64,000 bases of DNA. Origin: Pseudonocardia humida (GTDB lineage: Bacteria; Actinomycetota; Actinomycetes; Mycobacteriales; Pseudonocardiaceae). Location: the NCBI RefSeq assembly GCF_023898865.1, contig NZ_JAGSOV010000054.1, positions 79,965 to 143,964 on the forward strand, in the 5' to 3' direction. A model generated the notes under the pieces. That model did not search any database and was not told the origin of the DNA. It was given only the letters and a program-made list of their open reading frames with translations. The position numbers and the translations under genes are program-made. Positions 28,083-36,821 of the stretch are shown here, in pieces (the first letter of the stretch is position 1; every line of letters begins with the position of its first letter).

Positions 28083-29374
28083 CCGACCGGTCGCCGGCCG
28101 CCGCCGGCACTACCGGGACGGGGCGGCACCGGCTCGTCCGGGGGCGCCGTGCGGTGCCGGGCCCCGAGTCGACGCCGCAGTCGGCGGAGGAGTCGGAGCA
28201 GGAGGCCGACTGGTCGACCCTGCCGCCGCGGCCCCGGCCGGCCCGGCGGCTGCTGGGCGTCGACGCGGCCCGCGCGGTGGCGCTGGTGGGCATGTTCGCC
28301 ACGCACATCATGGCCCTGCGCGACGACGACGGGCAGCCCACGCCGACCGGGCTGCTGGCCGACGGGCGGGCCTCGGCGCTGTTCGCGGTGCTGGCCGGGG
28401 TGGGCATCGCGCTGAGCACCGGGGGCCCGCGCCGGCTGCCCGACGCCCGCACGCACCTGGGTGCGGCGGTGGCGCTGCTGGTGCGCGGCGTGCTGATCGC
28501 GGTCATCGGCCTGGTGCTGGTGGAGCTGGACTCCAACGTGGCCGTCATCCTCATGTACTACGGGTTGCTGTTCGCGGTGGCCGCGCCGCTGCTGCGGCTC
28601 GGGCCCGCGGTGCTGGCCGTCGCTGCGGTGCTGGCCTGCGCGCTGACGCCGGTCCTGAGCATCCTGTGGCGCGCGGGCGCACCGCAGGGTCCGGGTCGCC
28701 AGCCCTCCCTGACGGCGCTGCCCCCGCCGGGGCGGTTGCTGGAGACCCTGGCCGTCACCGGCTACTACCCGGTCCTGACCTGGACGACCTACCTGCTGGC
28801 CGGGATGGCCGTGGGTCGGCTCGACCTGCGCTCGACGCGGGTGGCGGGCTGGCTGCTGGGCGGGGGCGCCGCGCTCGCGGTGGCCGCATCGGTGGCGTCG
28901 TCGCTGCTGCTGGGGCCGGGCGGGGGCGCGGCGGTGCTGGGCGGCGCGCTCGACGAGCACCGCTACGGCACCACCCCCACGAACTCGTGGTGGTGGCTGG
29001 CGGCCGACGTGCCGCACTCGGGTGCCCCGCTCGACCTGGCCACCACCACCGGCTCCGCGCTCGCCGTGCTCGGGCTGATGCTGCTGGCGGCGCGGTGGTC
29101 GCGGGCGCTGGTGTGGGTGCCCGCGGCGGTCGGCGCGATCCCGCTGACCCTCTACACGCTGCACGTGACGGCGCTGTCGATGGCGCCCTCGAGCTACGGC
29201 AGCACCCCCGACCCCACCGGCGACCTGGCGCTGTGGGTGGTTCACGTGCTCGCGGCCGTGGCGCTCGGGGTGGTGGTGGCCGCGGCCGGGGTGCGCGGCC
29301 CGTTGGAGTCGGTGATCTCGCGGCTGAGCACGGCGATCCGCCGGGCGATCGCCCCCGGTCCACCGGCCCGGTAG
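28079..29374 (+). CDS. DUF1624/HGSNAT-like acyltransferase-type membrane protein
   Basis: A 431-residue polytopic protein. A hydrophilic N-terminus of about 55 residues is followed by the DUF1624 signature LLGVDAARAVALVGMFATHI and about ten membrane segments. Heparan-alpha-glucosaminide acetyltransferase-like proteins transfer acetyl groups across membranes, but bacterial members mostly lack known substrates. Translation is coupled to the upstream kinase gene (GTGA overlap), which suggests a shared membrane process and possible phosphorylation of the N-terminal tail. It ends 10 nt from the convergent TauE/SafE gene. Confidence 0.82.
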   Translation: MTDRSPAAAGTTGTGRHRLVRGRRAVPGPESTPQSAEESEQEADWSTLPPRPRPARRLLGVDAARAVALVGMFATHIMALRDDDGQPTPTGLLADGRASALFAVLAGVGIALSTGGPRRLPDARTHLGAAVALLVRGVLIAVIGLVLVELDSNVAVILMYYGLLFAVAAPLLRLGPAVLAVAAVLACALTPVLSILWRAGAPQGPGRQPSLTALPPPGRLLETLAVTGYYPVLTWTTYLLAGMAVGRLDLRSTRVAGWLLGGGAALAVAASVASSLLLGPGGGAAVLGGALDEHRYGTTPTNSWWWLAADVPHSGAPLDLATTTGSALAVLGLMLLAARWSRALVWVPAAVGAIPLTLYTLHVTALSMAPSSYGSTPDPTGDLALWVVHVLAAVALGVVVAAAGVRGPLESVISRLSTAIRRAIAPGPPAR

Positions 29375-29384
29375 CGGGCCCGGC

Positions 29385-30194
29385 CTACACCCAGCTCTGC
29401 AGGGCCAGCGACACCGCCAGGCCCAGCCCGGCCACGGCGATCCCGGTGCGCAGCACGGCGGCGGGCAGCCGGCGGGCCAGCGCCGGGCCGCACCACGCCC
29501 CGACCAGCAGCCCGGCCGCCATGGGCGGCACCGCCCACCACTGGACCGGGCCGAACACCGCGAACCCGGCCGCGGCGACCAGGTTGGCCAGCCCGAGCAG
29601 CATCGTCTTGAGCGCGTTGCCCTGCAGCAGCGACACGGGCAGCCCGACCAGCACCAGTGCCAGCATCAGGACCCCGGCCGCGGCGCCGAAGTAGCCGCCG
29701 TACACCGAGACCACCAGCACTCCGGCCAGCACCGGGCGGCTGGGCCACGCCGACCCCCGCGACGGGCCCAGCACGGCCGCGCTGGCCGCGCCCGGCCCGT
29801 CGGCGCGCCGACGCCGCTCACCCCGGGCCCGCAGGCGCGGTTGCAGCAGCAGCGCCACCGACGCCCCCGCGACCAGCACCGGCACGACCACCTCGAACAC
29901 CCCGGGCGGGGTGAGCAGCAGCAGCCCGGCCCCCAGCGCACCGCCGGGCACCGCGACGAGGGCGAGGCGGCCCACGGTGGCGCCCTGGCCGGCGAGCTCG
30001 GGGCGCGACCCGGCCGCGGCGCCGACCGTGCTGAAGGCCAGCGCCACGGTGTTGGTCACGTTGGCCGCGGTCGCGGGGAGCCCGACGGCCAGCAGCGCCG
30101 GGTAGGAGAACAGCGAGGCCAGCCCGGCCATCGACCCGCACAGCCCGGCCGCCACCCCCGCCCCGACCAGCAGCAGGACGGTCTCGGGGGGCAC
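29385..30194 (-). CDS. TauE/SafE (TSUP) family anion permease
   Basis: A 269-residue membrane protein with about seven to eight segments and a central hydrophilic loop rich in Arg (residues about 120-140). The repeated half-motifs GLCGSMAGLASLFSYPAL near the N-terminus and SVYGGYFGAAAGVLMLALVL in the second half mark the TSUP family, which exports sulfite, taurine-derived sulfonates or organic anions. GTG start at 30194. No sulfur-metabolism gene is adjacent, so the substrate is unknown. Confidence 0.85.
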   Translation of the reverse strand: MPPETVLLLVGAGVAAGLCGSMAGLASLFSYPALLAVGLPATAANVTNTVALAFSTVGAAAGSRPELAGQGATVGRLALVAVPGGALGAGLLLLTPPGVFEVVVPVLVAGASVALLLQPRLRARGERRRRADGPGAASAAVLGPSRGSAWPSRPVLAGVLVVSVYGGYFGAAAGVLMLALVLVGLPVSLLQGNALKTMLLGLANLVAAAGFAVFGPVQWWAVPPMAAGLLVGAWCGPALARRLPAAVLRTGIAVAGLGLAVSLALQSWV

Positions 30195-30284
30195 CGTTCG
30201 ACCCTAGGTCGGCGGGGGCGGCGGTTCGGGGCCGACGTGAGCGGGGTCGCTGTGAGCCGCCTCGCTGCCGGGGTGCCGGCGGGG

Positions 30285-32558
30285 TCAGGCCGGGACGGCG
30301 GCGTGCGCGGCGATGTGGCGGGCCAGGTGCTCCCCGGTGAACGAGCCGGGGGCGGTGGTCAGCGCGGCCGGGGTGCCCTCGAAGACGATCCGCCCGCCCG
30401 CGTCGCCGCCGTCGGGACCGAGGTCGATCACCCAGTCGGCGTGCGCGATCACGTCGAGGTTGTGCTCGACGACGATCACCGAGCTGCCGCCGTCGACGAG
30501 GCGGTCGAGCAGGCCGAGCAGGTGGCCGCAGTCGGACATGTGCAGCCCGGTGGTCGGCTCGTCGAGGACGTAGACGTTGCCCTGCTCGTGCAGCCGCCCG
30601 GCCAGCTTGAGCCGCTGGCACTCGCCGCCGGACAGGGTGGACAGGGGCTGGCCCAGGGTCAGGTAGCCCAGCCCGACGTCCACGACGGCCTGCAGCCGGC
30701 GGCGGATGTCCTTGGCGGTGAACCACTCGACGGCGTCGGCGGCGGTCATGTCGAGGGCGTCGGAGATCGATTTGCCGTCGACGGTGAGCGCGAGGACCTC
30801 CTCGGTGTAGCGGCGGCCCTCGCAGTCCCCGCAGGTGGAGCGGACGCCGTCGAGGTAGGCGAGGTCGGAGTAGACCGCGCCCAGCCCGTTGCAGGTGGGG
30901 CAGGCGCCGGCGGAGTTGAAGCTGAACAGCGCCGGCTTGACCCCGGTGGCCTTGGCGTAGAGCTTGCGGATGGGCTCCATGACGCCGGTCCAGGTGGCGG
31001 GGGTGGAGCGGATGGAGGTGGCGACCGCGCTCTGGTCGACCACGATCGCCTCCGGGTGCTGGGGCAGCAGCACCTCGCGGACCAGGGTGGACTTGCCCGA
31101 GCCGGCCACCCCGGTGAGCGCGACGAGCACGCCGGTGGGGATGTCGACGTCGAAGCCGGTGAGGTTGTGGGCCGAGGCGCCGGTGAGGCGCAGCCGCCCG
31201 GTCGGGGTGCGCGGGTGCTCGCGCAGGGTCACCGGCCGGTGCAGGAACTCCCCGGTCAGGGTGCCGGAGTGGCGCAGACCGGCCACGTCGCCCTGGTAGA
31301 CGATGCGGCCGCCGGCCGTGCCCGCGTGCGGGCCGAGCTCGACGACGTGGTCGGCGGCGGTGATGACGTCGGTGTCGTGCTCGACGACCAGGACGGTGTT
31401 GCCCTTGTCGCGCAGCCGGTGCAGCAGGGCGTTCATCCGCCCGACGTCGCGCGGGTGCAGCCCGATGGTCGGCTCGTCGAACACGTACATGACGTCGACC
31501 AGCGAGGACCCGAGGTGGCGGACCATCTTGATGCGCTGGGACTCCCCGCCGGAGAGGGTGGAGGTCTCCCGGTCGAGGGTGAGGTAGCCCAACCCCATGT
31601 CGATCAGGGCGCCGATGCGGGTGGTGGCCTCGTCGAGGATGGGGGCGATCTCCGGGTCGCGCACGGTGGGCAGCCAGGCGTGCAGCGACCCGAGGTCCAG
31701 CGCGCACACCTCGGGCAGGGTGCGCCCGGCGACGGTGGCCGTGCGGGGGGCCTCGGCGAGGCGGGTGCCGCCGCAGTCCGTGCAGCGCACCGAGGTGGTG
31801 AACTTCGCGACGGCCTCCTTCTTGCGGTCGGAGGCGTCCTCCTGGCTGGCGTTGATGTAGAGCCGGGTGAACTTGCCCTCCACGCCCTCGAAGTCCATCT
31901 TCATCGACTTGCTGCCCGCCACGGCCAGCTCGACCTTCTCGTCGGAGCCGTGCAGCAGCAGCTTCCACTCCGCCTCGGTGTAGTCCGCGAGCGGCTTGTC
32001 GTTGTCGAACTTCCCGGACTGCGCCCAGACGTGCCAGTACCAGCTGTCCACGGCGAAGTCGCGGAACAGGATGGCGCCCTCGTTGAGCGACTTGGACCGG
32101 TCGAACATGGCGTCGTGGTCGAGCTGGACCCGGCGTCCGATGCCCTTGCAGCCCGGGCACATGCCCTGCTCGTTGAACGAGAACACGTAGCCGGCGCCGA
32201 CGTGCGGGCTGGAGCGGCGGGAGAACAGCAGCCGCAGCAGCGGGTTGATGTCGGTGACGGTGCCCAGGGTGGAGCGCGAGCCGCCGCCCAGGCGCTTCTG
32301 GTCGACGACGATGGCGGTGGACAGGTTCTCGATCAGGTCGGCGTCGGGCTGGCCCAGCTTGGGCAGGAAGCCCCGCACGAACGCCGAGAACGTCTCGTTG
32401 AGCTGGCGCTGGGCCTCGGCGGCGATGGTGTCGAACACCAGCGACGACTTGCCCGAGCCCGACACCCCGACGAAGGCGGTGATGGCGCGCTTGGGGATGC
32501 GGACCGAGACGTCGCGCAGGTTGTTCTCCCGCGCGCCGGTGACGGTGAGGTACTCCAC
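30285..32558 (-). CDS. UvrA-like excinuclease ATPase, short class (DrrC-type)
   Basis: A 757-residue UvrA-like protein with two ABC ATPase halves. Walker A motifs are GVSGSGKSSLVFD and GVAGSGKSTLVRE. ABC signatures are LSGGESQRIK and LSGGECQRLK. Two zinc-type Cys clusters are present, CPGCKGIG/CTDCGG and CPTCNG/CGDCEG. It is about 200 residues shorter than repair UvrA (near 950), like the UvrA2/DrrC group that removes or tolerates DNA-bound drugs. The GTG at 32558 lies 9 nt from AGGAG. Directly upstream are a DrrAB-like exporter and a PadR regulator. A CRP-like box lies at 32644. Confidence 0.92.
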   Translation of the reverse strand: MEYLTVTGARENNLRDVSVRIPKRAITAFVGVSGSGKSSLVFDTIAAEAQRQLNETFSAFVRGFLPKLGQPDADLIENLSTAIVVDQKRLGGGSRSTLGTVTDINPLLRLLFSRRSSPHVGAGYVFSFNEQGMCPGCKGIGRRVQLDHDAMFDRSKSLNEGAILFRDFAVDSWYWHVWAQSGKFDNDKPLADYTEAEWKLLLHGSDEKVELAVAGSKSMKMDFEGVEGKFTRLYINASQEDASDRKKEAVAKFTTSVRCTDCGGTRLAEAPRTATVAGRTLPEVCALDLGSLHAWLPTVRDPEIAPILDEATTRIGALIDMGLGYLTLDRETSTLSGGESQRIKMVRHLGSSLVDVMYVFDEPTIGLHPRDVGRMNALLHRLRDKGNTVLVVEHDTDVITAADHVVELGPHAGTAGGRIVYQGDVAGLRHSGTLTGEFLHRPVTLREHPRTPTGRLRLTGASAHNLTGFDVDIPTGVLVALTGVAGSGKSTLVREVLLPQHPEAIVVDQSAVATSIRSTPATWTGVMEPIRKLYAKATGVKPALFSFNSAGACPTCNGLGAVYSDLAYLDGVRSTCGDCEGRRYTEEVLALTVDGKSISDALDMTAADAVEWFTAKDIRRRLQAVVDVGLGYLTLGQPLSTLSGGECQRLKLAGRLHEQGNVYVLDEPTTGLHMSDCGHLLGLLDRLVDGGSSVIVVEHNLDVIAHADWVIDLGPDGGDAGGRIVFEGTPAALTTAPGSFTGEHLARHIAAHAAVPA

Positions 32559-32643
32559 TGGGGCTCCTGTTCGGAATGTCCGGTTTTCGGGAGGGGGGCG
32601 GGGGTCAGCGTGGCACGGGGGACCCACAGAACGGCGGGGAAAG

Positions 32644-32659
32644 TGTGACTGGCATCACA
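32644..32659. promoter_or_regulatory. CRP-like operator
   Basis: TGTGACTGGCATCACA fits the CRP consensus TGTGA-N6-TCACA exactly. It lies about 85 nt upstream of the uvrA-like start and just downstream of the ABC permease gene, so it may give the ATPase its own promoter. Confidence 0.55.
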
Positions 32660-32749
32660 TTAGGCACCTGCGCTCTTCCGGGTCGGGTCGCAGGGTGGAC
32701 CCGCGCCGCACCGGGTTCTCATCGGTGGGCCACGGGGTCGCGGCCGGGG

Positions 32750-33589
32750 TCACCGGCTCATCCGCCGGTAGCGGCGCACCGCCAGCGGCGCGAACACGGC
32801 CACGATCACGACCGGCCACAGCACCGCCATGACCAGCGCGTGCTGCGCGACCCAGGACCCGCCCTCCCAGCCCGGGTTGCCGAACAGCTCGCGGGCCGCG
32901 GCCGCGGTGGACGACAGCGGGTTCCACTCGGCCAGCAGGCCCAGCCCGGCGGGCATGGTCGCGGGCGCGACGAACACCCCGGACAGGAACGCGAACGGGA
33001 ACTCGAAGGTCTGCACCGCGGTCAGCGCCCCGGGTCCGCGCACGACCAGGCCGAGCCAGATGCCCACCCACAGCAGCGCGAACCGCAGCAGGAGCAGCAG
33101 CCCGACCGCGGCCAGCGCCGACCCGGGACCGGCCGTGGGCCGCCAGCCGATCAGCAGCGCCGCGCCCAGCAGCACCGCGAGGGCGAAGGTGGAGACCACC
33201 ATGTCGGAGACGGCCCGCCCGGCCAGCACGGCACCCGCCGACATGGGCAGCGAGCGGAACCGATCGGTGATCCCGCGCTGGGCGTCGGTGAGCACCCCGA
33301 CCATCGTCGCCGACAGCCCGAACAGCATCGTCATGGTGAACAGCCCCGGCGCGAGGGCCTGGCGGTAGTCGCCGCCGGGGGCCTGCATCATCCCGCCCAG
33401 CAGGAACGCGAACATCAGCAGCAGCAGGATCGGGAAGCCCAGGGCCCCGGCCAGCTCGCCGGGTCGGGCGCGCAGGTGCGCCAGCTGGCGCCCGGTCAGG
33501 GTGGCGGTGTCGGCGAGCGCCCAGCGCAGCGGCGAGCCCGCCGCGGGCGCCGGCGGGGCGTCGGGCGCCGTGGTCGTCGACGTGCTCAC
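32750..33589 (-). CDS. ABC-2 type permease (DrrB-like)
   Basis: A 279-residue membrane protein with six hydrophobic segments typical of ABC-2 permeases. GLFTMTMLFGLSATMVG and RFRSLPMSAGAVLAGRAVSD are close to the DrrB family signature. Also present is the FPFAFLSGVFV-NPLSSTAAAARELF region near the end. The GTG overlaps the TGA of the ATPase gene (GTGA), indicating coupled translation and a 1:1 complex. DrrAB-type exporters commonly pump anthracyclines or other hydrophobic drugs and lipids. Confidence 0.88.
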   Translation of the reverse strand: MSTSTTTAPDAPPAPAAGSPLRWALADTATLTGRQLAHLRARPGELAGALGFPILLLLMFAFLLGGMMQAPGGDYRQALAPGLFTMTMLFGLSATMVGVLTDAQRGITDRFRSLPMSAGAVLAGRAVSDMVVSTFALAVLLGAALLIGWRPTAGPGSALAAVGLLLLLRFALLWVGIWLGLVVRGPGALTAVQTFEFPFAFLSGVFVAPATMPAGLGLLAEWNPLSSTAAAARELFGNPGWEGGSWVAQHALVMAVLWPVVIVAVFAPLAVRRYRRMSR

Positions 33590-34557
33590 GCGTCCACCTC
33601 CACGCGGTCGGTCAGGTGCAGGAAGACCTCGTCGAGGGTGGGGCGGCGCACGGCGAGGTCCTCGGCGGCGACGTCCGCCTCCGCCAGCGCAGACAGCGTC
33701 GCCCCCAGCGCGGCCATCCGGTCGGCGACCGGGGCCGAGACGCGGCGCAGGTCGGTGTCGACCTCGGCGTCGGACCCGGCGACCCGCGACACGGCGGCGG
33801 CCGCGGCGGGCAGGTCGTCGGGGCGGCGCACGACCACCTCGATCCGGTCGCCGCCGATGCGCGCGCGCAGCTCGTCGGGGGTGCCCTCGGCGACGACCCG
33901 CCCGCCGCCGCCGCGGGGGGCGGCCAGCACCGAGATCCGCGCGGCGAGCTGGTCGGCCTCGTCGAGGTACTGCGTGGTCAGCAGCACGGTGGTGCCCGCC
34001 GCGACCAGCGCCCGCACCGCCGACCACACCTCGGCCCGCCCGCGCGGGTCCAGGCCGGTGGTCGGCTCGTCGAGGAAGAGCACGGCCGGGGCCAGGATCA
34101 TGGCCACGGCGATGTCGAGGCGGCGGCGCATACCCCCGGAGTAGCCGGCGACCGGGCGGTCGGCGGCCTCGGTGAGGTCGAAGCGCTCCAGCAGCTGCGC
34201 GGCGCGCCGGCGCGCGTCGGGCGGGGACAGGTGCAGCAGCCGGGCGAACATCACCAGGTTGCGCTGCCCGTCGAGCACCTCGTCGACCGCGGCGTTCTGG
34301 CCGACCAGCCCGATCCGGCGCCGGACGTCGCCGGGGCGGGCGGCGACGTCGATGCCGTCGATCTCGGCGTGGCCGGAGTCGGCGCGCAGCAGGGTGGCCA
34401 GGATGCGCACGGCGGTGGTCTTGCCCGCGCCGTTGGGGCCGAGCAGGCCGTGCACGGTGCCCGGGGGCACGGTCAGGTCGAAGCCGCCCAGGGCGGGTCC
34501 GGTGGAGCCGGGGTAGTGCTTGCGCAGGGCGTGGGCGTGCACGGCGGGCGGTGGCAT
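33586..34557 (-). CDS. ABC transporter ATPase (DrrA-like)
   Basis: A 323-residue ATPase with Walker A GPNGAGKTTAV, Q-loop GLVGQNAAVDEVLDG, signature YSGGMRRRLDIA, Walker B LFLDEPTTGLDP and switch region LLTTQYLDEADQL. The QNAAVDEVLDGQRNL stretch is characteristic of daunorubicin-resistance DrrA ATPases. The C-terminal accessory domain ends RRPTLDEVFLHLT, also typical. ATG start with GGGAG upstream. It is preceded by an AT-rich palindrome at 34570 that likely binds the PadR protein. Confidence 0.93.
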   Translation of the reverse strand: MPPPAVHAHALRKHYPGSTGPALGGFDLTVPPGTVHGLLGPNGAGKTTAVRILATLLRADSGHAEIDGIDVAARPGDVRRRIGLVGQNAAVDEVLDGQRNLVMFARLLHLSPPDARRRAAQLLERFDLTEAADRPVAGYSGGMRRRLDIAVAMILAPAVLFLDEPTTGLDPRGRAEVWSAVRALVAAGTTVLLTTQYLDEADQLAARISVLAAPRGGGGRVVAEGTPDELRARIGGDRIEVVVRRPDDLPAAAAAVSRVAGSDAEVDTDLRRVSAPVADRMAALGATLSALAEADVAAEDLAVRRPTLDEVFLHLTDRVEVDA

Positions 34558-34569
34558 GGTGCTCCCGGT

Positions 34570-34583
34570 ACTAAAATTTGAGT
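34570..34583. promoter_or_regulatory. PadR operator candidate before drrA-like gene
   Basis: ACTAAAATTTGAGT is an AT-rich imperfect palindrome (only positions 4 and 11 break symmetry) in very GC-rich surroundings. It lies 12 nt upstream of the DrrA-like ATG and downstream of the padR gene. Confidence 0.55.
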
Positions 34584-34653
34584 GCGGCCCGACGAGTGTG
34601 CCCGTCGGGCCCCGCTCCGCGCAAACCGGATTCCGTAGTTCGTACGGGAAATC

Positions 34654-35229
34654 CTAGAGGAGGTCGGGCCAGCTACCCGGGGTGCCGGGCGAGTCGGGTT
34701 CGCCGGCCATCGGGTAGTCGCCGCGCTCCAGGCGCTCGATCAGCCCGCGGGTCCACTCGGCGCCGCCGGCCGCGGTGCTCTCCCACAGCCCGAACAGCTC
34801 GCGCACGTGCGGCGGGTCGGCCCAGCCCTCGACCTGGGCCCTGGCCTTGTCCCGGGTGGCCTCCAGCGCCGCGAGCCGCTCGCGCAGCAGCCGCACCGCG
34901 TCCGCGCGCGGGAGCGAGGGCAGCATGGCCAGCGCGGCGCCGATGAGGTCGGGCCGGGGGTTGGGGCGGCGCAGCGCGTCGCGCAGCAGCCGCTGGAACT
35001 CGGCCTCACCGCGCTCGGTGAGCTCGTAGTCGGTGCGCCCGGGCACGTCGTCGTGGTCGAGGAGGAAGCCGTCGGCGGTCAGCCGGCGCAGGGCGTGGTA
35101 GATCGAGCCCCACTTGACGTTGGCCCACTCGTCGGCGCCCCAGGACAGCAGGTCGCTGCCGACGCGGTAGCCGTGCGCGCGGCCGTAGCCGCGCACGATG
35201 CCCAGCACGAGCAGCCTGGTCGCGGACAC
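34654..35229 (-). CDS. PadR family transcriptional regulator (long type)
   Basis: A 191-residue PadR-s2-type regulator. The winged helix reads LLVLGIVRGYGRAHGYRVGSDL and SIYHALRRLTADGFL (residues about 5-75); a C-terminal helical dimerisation domain follows. GTG start. It is the first gene of the same-strand set padR-drrA-drrB-uvrA-like, 96 nt before the ATPase gene, and most likely senses the exported compound and represses the exporter and itself. Confidence 0.9.
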   Translation of the reverse strand: MSATRLLVLGIVRGYGRAHGYRVGSDLLSWGADEWANVKWGSIYHALRRLTADGFLLDHDDVPGRTDYELTERGEAEFQRLLRDALRRPNPRPDLIGAALAMLPSLPRADAVRLLRERLAALEATRDKARAQVEGWADPPHVRELFGLWESTAAGGAEWTRGLIERLERGDYPMAGEPDSPGTPGSWPDLL

Positions 35230-35244
35230 GGGGCCCAGGGTAGG

Positions 35245-36750
35245 TCAGTCGGGGCGCCGGTCATCGGTCCGTCCGGCCGGCACGCCGCGCAGCGCGAGCG
35301 CCGCGCACCCGGCCACCAGCACGATCACCACCGCGCCGGTGCCCGCAGCCACGGCGACGCCCGCGGTGTAGGCGTCCGCGGCGTCGGCCAGCAGCGCCGC
35401 GCCGGCCGGACCCGGCAGCCGGGCCGCCGCCGCGGCGGCCCCCGCGACCGTCTCGACCTCCTGCGCGGGCACGAGCGCCGCCGCCGGGGAGGTGGACATC
35501 GCCGACCGGTAGCCGGTGGTGGCCGCGGTCCCCAGCACGGCGATGCCGAGCGCGCCGCCGAGCTCCATCGCGGTCTCCGACAGCCCGGCCGCCGCCCCGG
35601 CCCGCTGCGGCGGGGTACCGCTGAGCACCGTGGCGTTGGCCAGCGTGCCGACGACACCCGCACCGAAGGTGAGCGCGCTGTAGCCGGCGACGAAGGGCAG
35701 CAGGCCCGCCGCGGGTCGCACCGCGGTGAGCACGGCGAACCCGGCCGCGGCCACCAGCAACCCGGCGACCAGCAGCGCGCCCGGCCGGGCGCGGGCCAGC
35801 CGGCCCGCCGCCAGCGCCGCGCCGAGCCCGGTGCCGACCAGCGTCGGCAGCGCCCACAGCGCCGCGGCCAGCGGGCTCAACCCCAGCACGACCTGCAGGT
35901 AGGTGAAGGCCAGCAGACCCACCCCCGAAGCGGCGAAGGCGACCGCGGCGTTGGCGCCGACCGCCGCGGCCGGCGCGGGCGCGCGCAGCAGCGCCAGGTC
36001 GACCAGCGGGTTCTCGCGCCTGCGCACCAGCAGCGCGCCCGACGCCACACCGAGCGCGAGCGCACCGACCACCATCGGGTCGACCCCACCGTGGGCGGCG
36101 CGCTTGAGCGCGAACACCACGGCGAGCACCGCCCCGACCGCCAGCCCCGCACCCACCAGGTCGACGCCACCGGGGCGGGGGTGCCGCGATTCGGGCAGCA
36201 CCGAGGGCCCCGCGACCAGCAGCACCACCATCACCGGCACGTTCACCAGGAACGCCGCGCCCCACCAGAGGTGCTCCAGCAGCACCCCGCCCACGATCGG
36301 ACCGCCGACGGCCCCGCCGGTGAAGGCCACCGTCCACACCCCGACCGCGCGCCTGCGCTCGTCGGGGGCCTCGAACACCACCCGGACCAGCGAGAGCGTG
36401 GACGGCGCGAGCGTCGCGGCGGCCACGGCCAGCGCCACCCGCGCGGCGATGAACAGCGTCGGGTCCGGGGCCAGCGCCACGGCCACCGAGGCCGCGCCGA
36501 ACAGCGCGGAGCCGACCAGCAGCAGCCGCCTGCGCCCCACGACGTCGCCGATCCCGCCCATCGCGACCAGCAGCCCGGCCAGCACGAAGCCGTAGACGTC
36601 CATCATCCACAACCACTCGGTGGCGCTGGGCGCGAGCGCGGCGGTGATGGCCGGCGCGGCGACGAACAGGATCGACAGGTCCATCGACACCAGCAGGGCG
36701 GGCAGCACCAGCAGCGCGAGCGCGGCGCGCGGGCGGCGGGTCGTCGTCAC
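35245..36750 (-). CDS. DHA2-type MFS multidrug exporter
   Basis: A 501-residue, 14-helix MFS pump of the EmrB/QacA group. The N-terminal MDLSILFVAAPAI carries the usual acidic residue in helix 1. GGIGDVVGRRRLLLVG is motif A, and GPIVGGVLLEHLWWGAAFLVNVP (shown in part) is motif C and the loop after it. The GTG at 36750 gives a short cytosolic start. It is divergent from a TetR gene with two palindromes between, the classic layout of a repressor-controlled drug pump. Confidence 0.92.
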   Translation of the reverse strand: MTTTRRPRAALALLVLPALLVSMDLSILFVAAPAITAALAPSATEWLWMMDVYGFVLAGLLVAMGGIGDVVGRRRLLLVGSALFGAASVAVALAPDPTLFIAARVALAVAAATLAPSTLSLVRVVFEAPDERRRAVGVWTVAFTGGAVGGPIVGGVLLEHLWWGAAFLVNVPVMVVLLVAGPSVLPESRHPRPGGVDLVGAGLAVGAVLAVVFALKRAAHGGVDPMVVGALALGVASGALLVRRRENPLVDLALLRAPAPAAAVGANAAVAFAASGVGLLAFTYLQVVLGLSPLAAALWALPTLVGTGLGAALAAGRLARARPGALLVAGLLVAAAGFAVLTAVRPAAGLLPFVAGYSALTFGAGVVGTLANATVLSGTPPQRAGAAAGLSETAMELGGALGIAVLGTAATTGYRSAMSTSPAAALVPAQEVETVAGAAAAAARLPGPAGAALLADAADAYTAGVAVAAGTGAVVIVLVAGCAALALRGVPAGRTDDRRPD

Positions 36751-36759
36751 GGTCCTTGA

Positions 36760-36775
36760 TTGTACGTACGTACAA
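36760..36775. promoter_or_regulatory. TetR operator candidate 1 (perfect palindrome)
   Basis: TTGTACGTACGTACAA is a perfect 16-bp palindrome beginning 10 nt upstream of the MFS pump's GTG and about 47 nt before the TetR start. Confidence 0.7.
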
Positions 36776-36786
36776 ATCGCTGGCAA

Positions 36787-36798
36787 GGACGTACGTCC
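36787..36798. promoter_or_regulatory. TetR operator candidate 2 (perfect palindrome)
   Basis: GGACGTACGTCC shares the ACGTACGT core with the first site. It lies just upstream of the TetR -10 box, so repressor binding would block both genes. Confidence 0.55.
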
Positions 36799-36808
36799 GT
36801 CCCACCGC

Positions 36809-36814
36809 TAGGCT
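36809..36814 (+). promoter_or_regulatory. -10 box TAGGCT for tetR (leaderless)
   Basis: TAGGCT ends 7 nt before the GTG start of the TetR gene. Confidence 0.5.
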
Positions 36815-36821
36815 CGCCCGC

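Noticed and set aside
30285..32558. Canonical UvrA of nucleotide excision repair
   Set aside because: It is about 200 residues too short and sits in a drug-exporter context.
29841..32648. A 935-codon plus-strand frame opposite the UvrA-like gene
   Set aside because: Shadow of the UvrA-like gene; repetitive Gly/Val/Glu/Gln composition.
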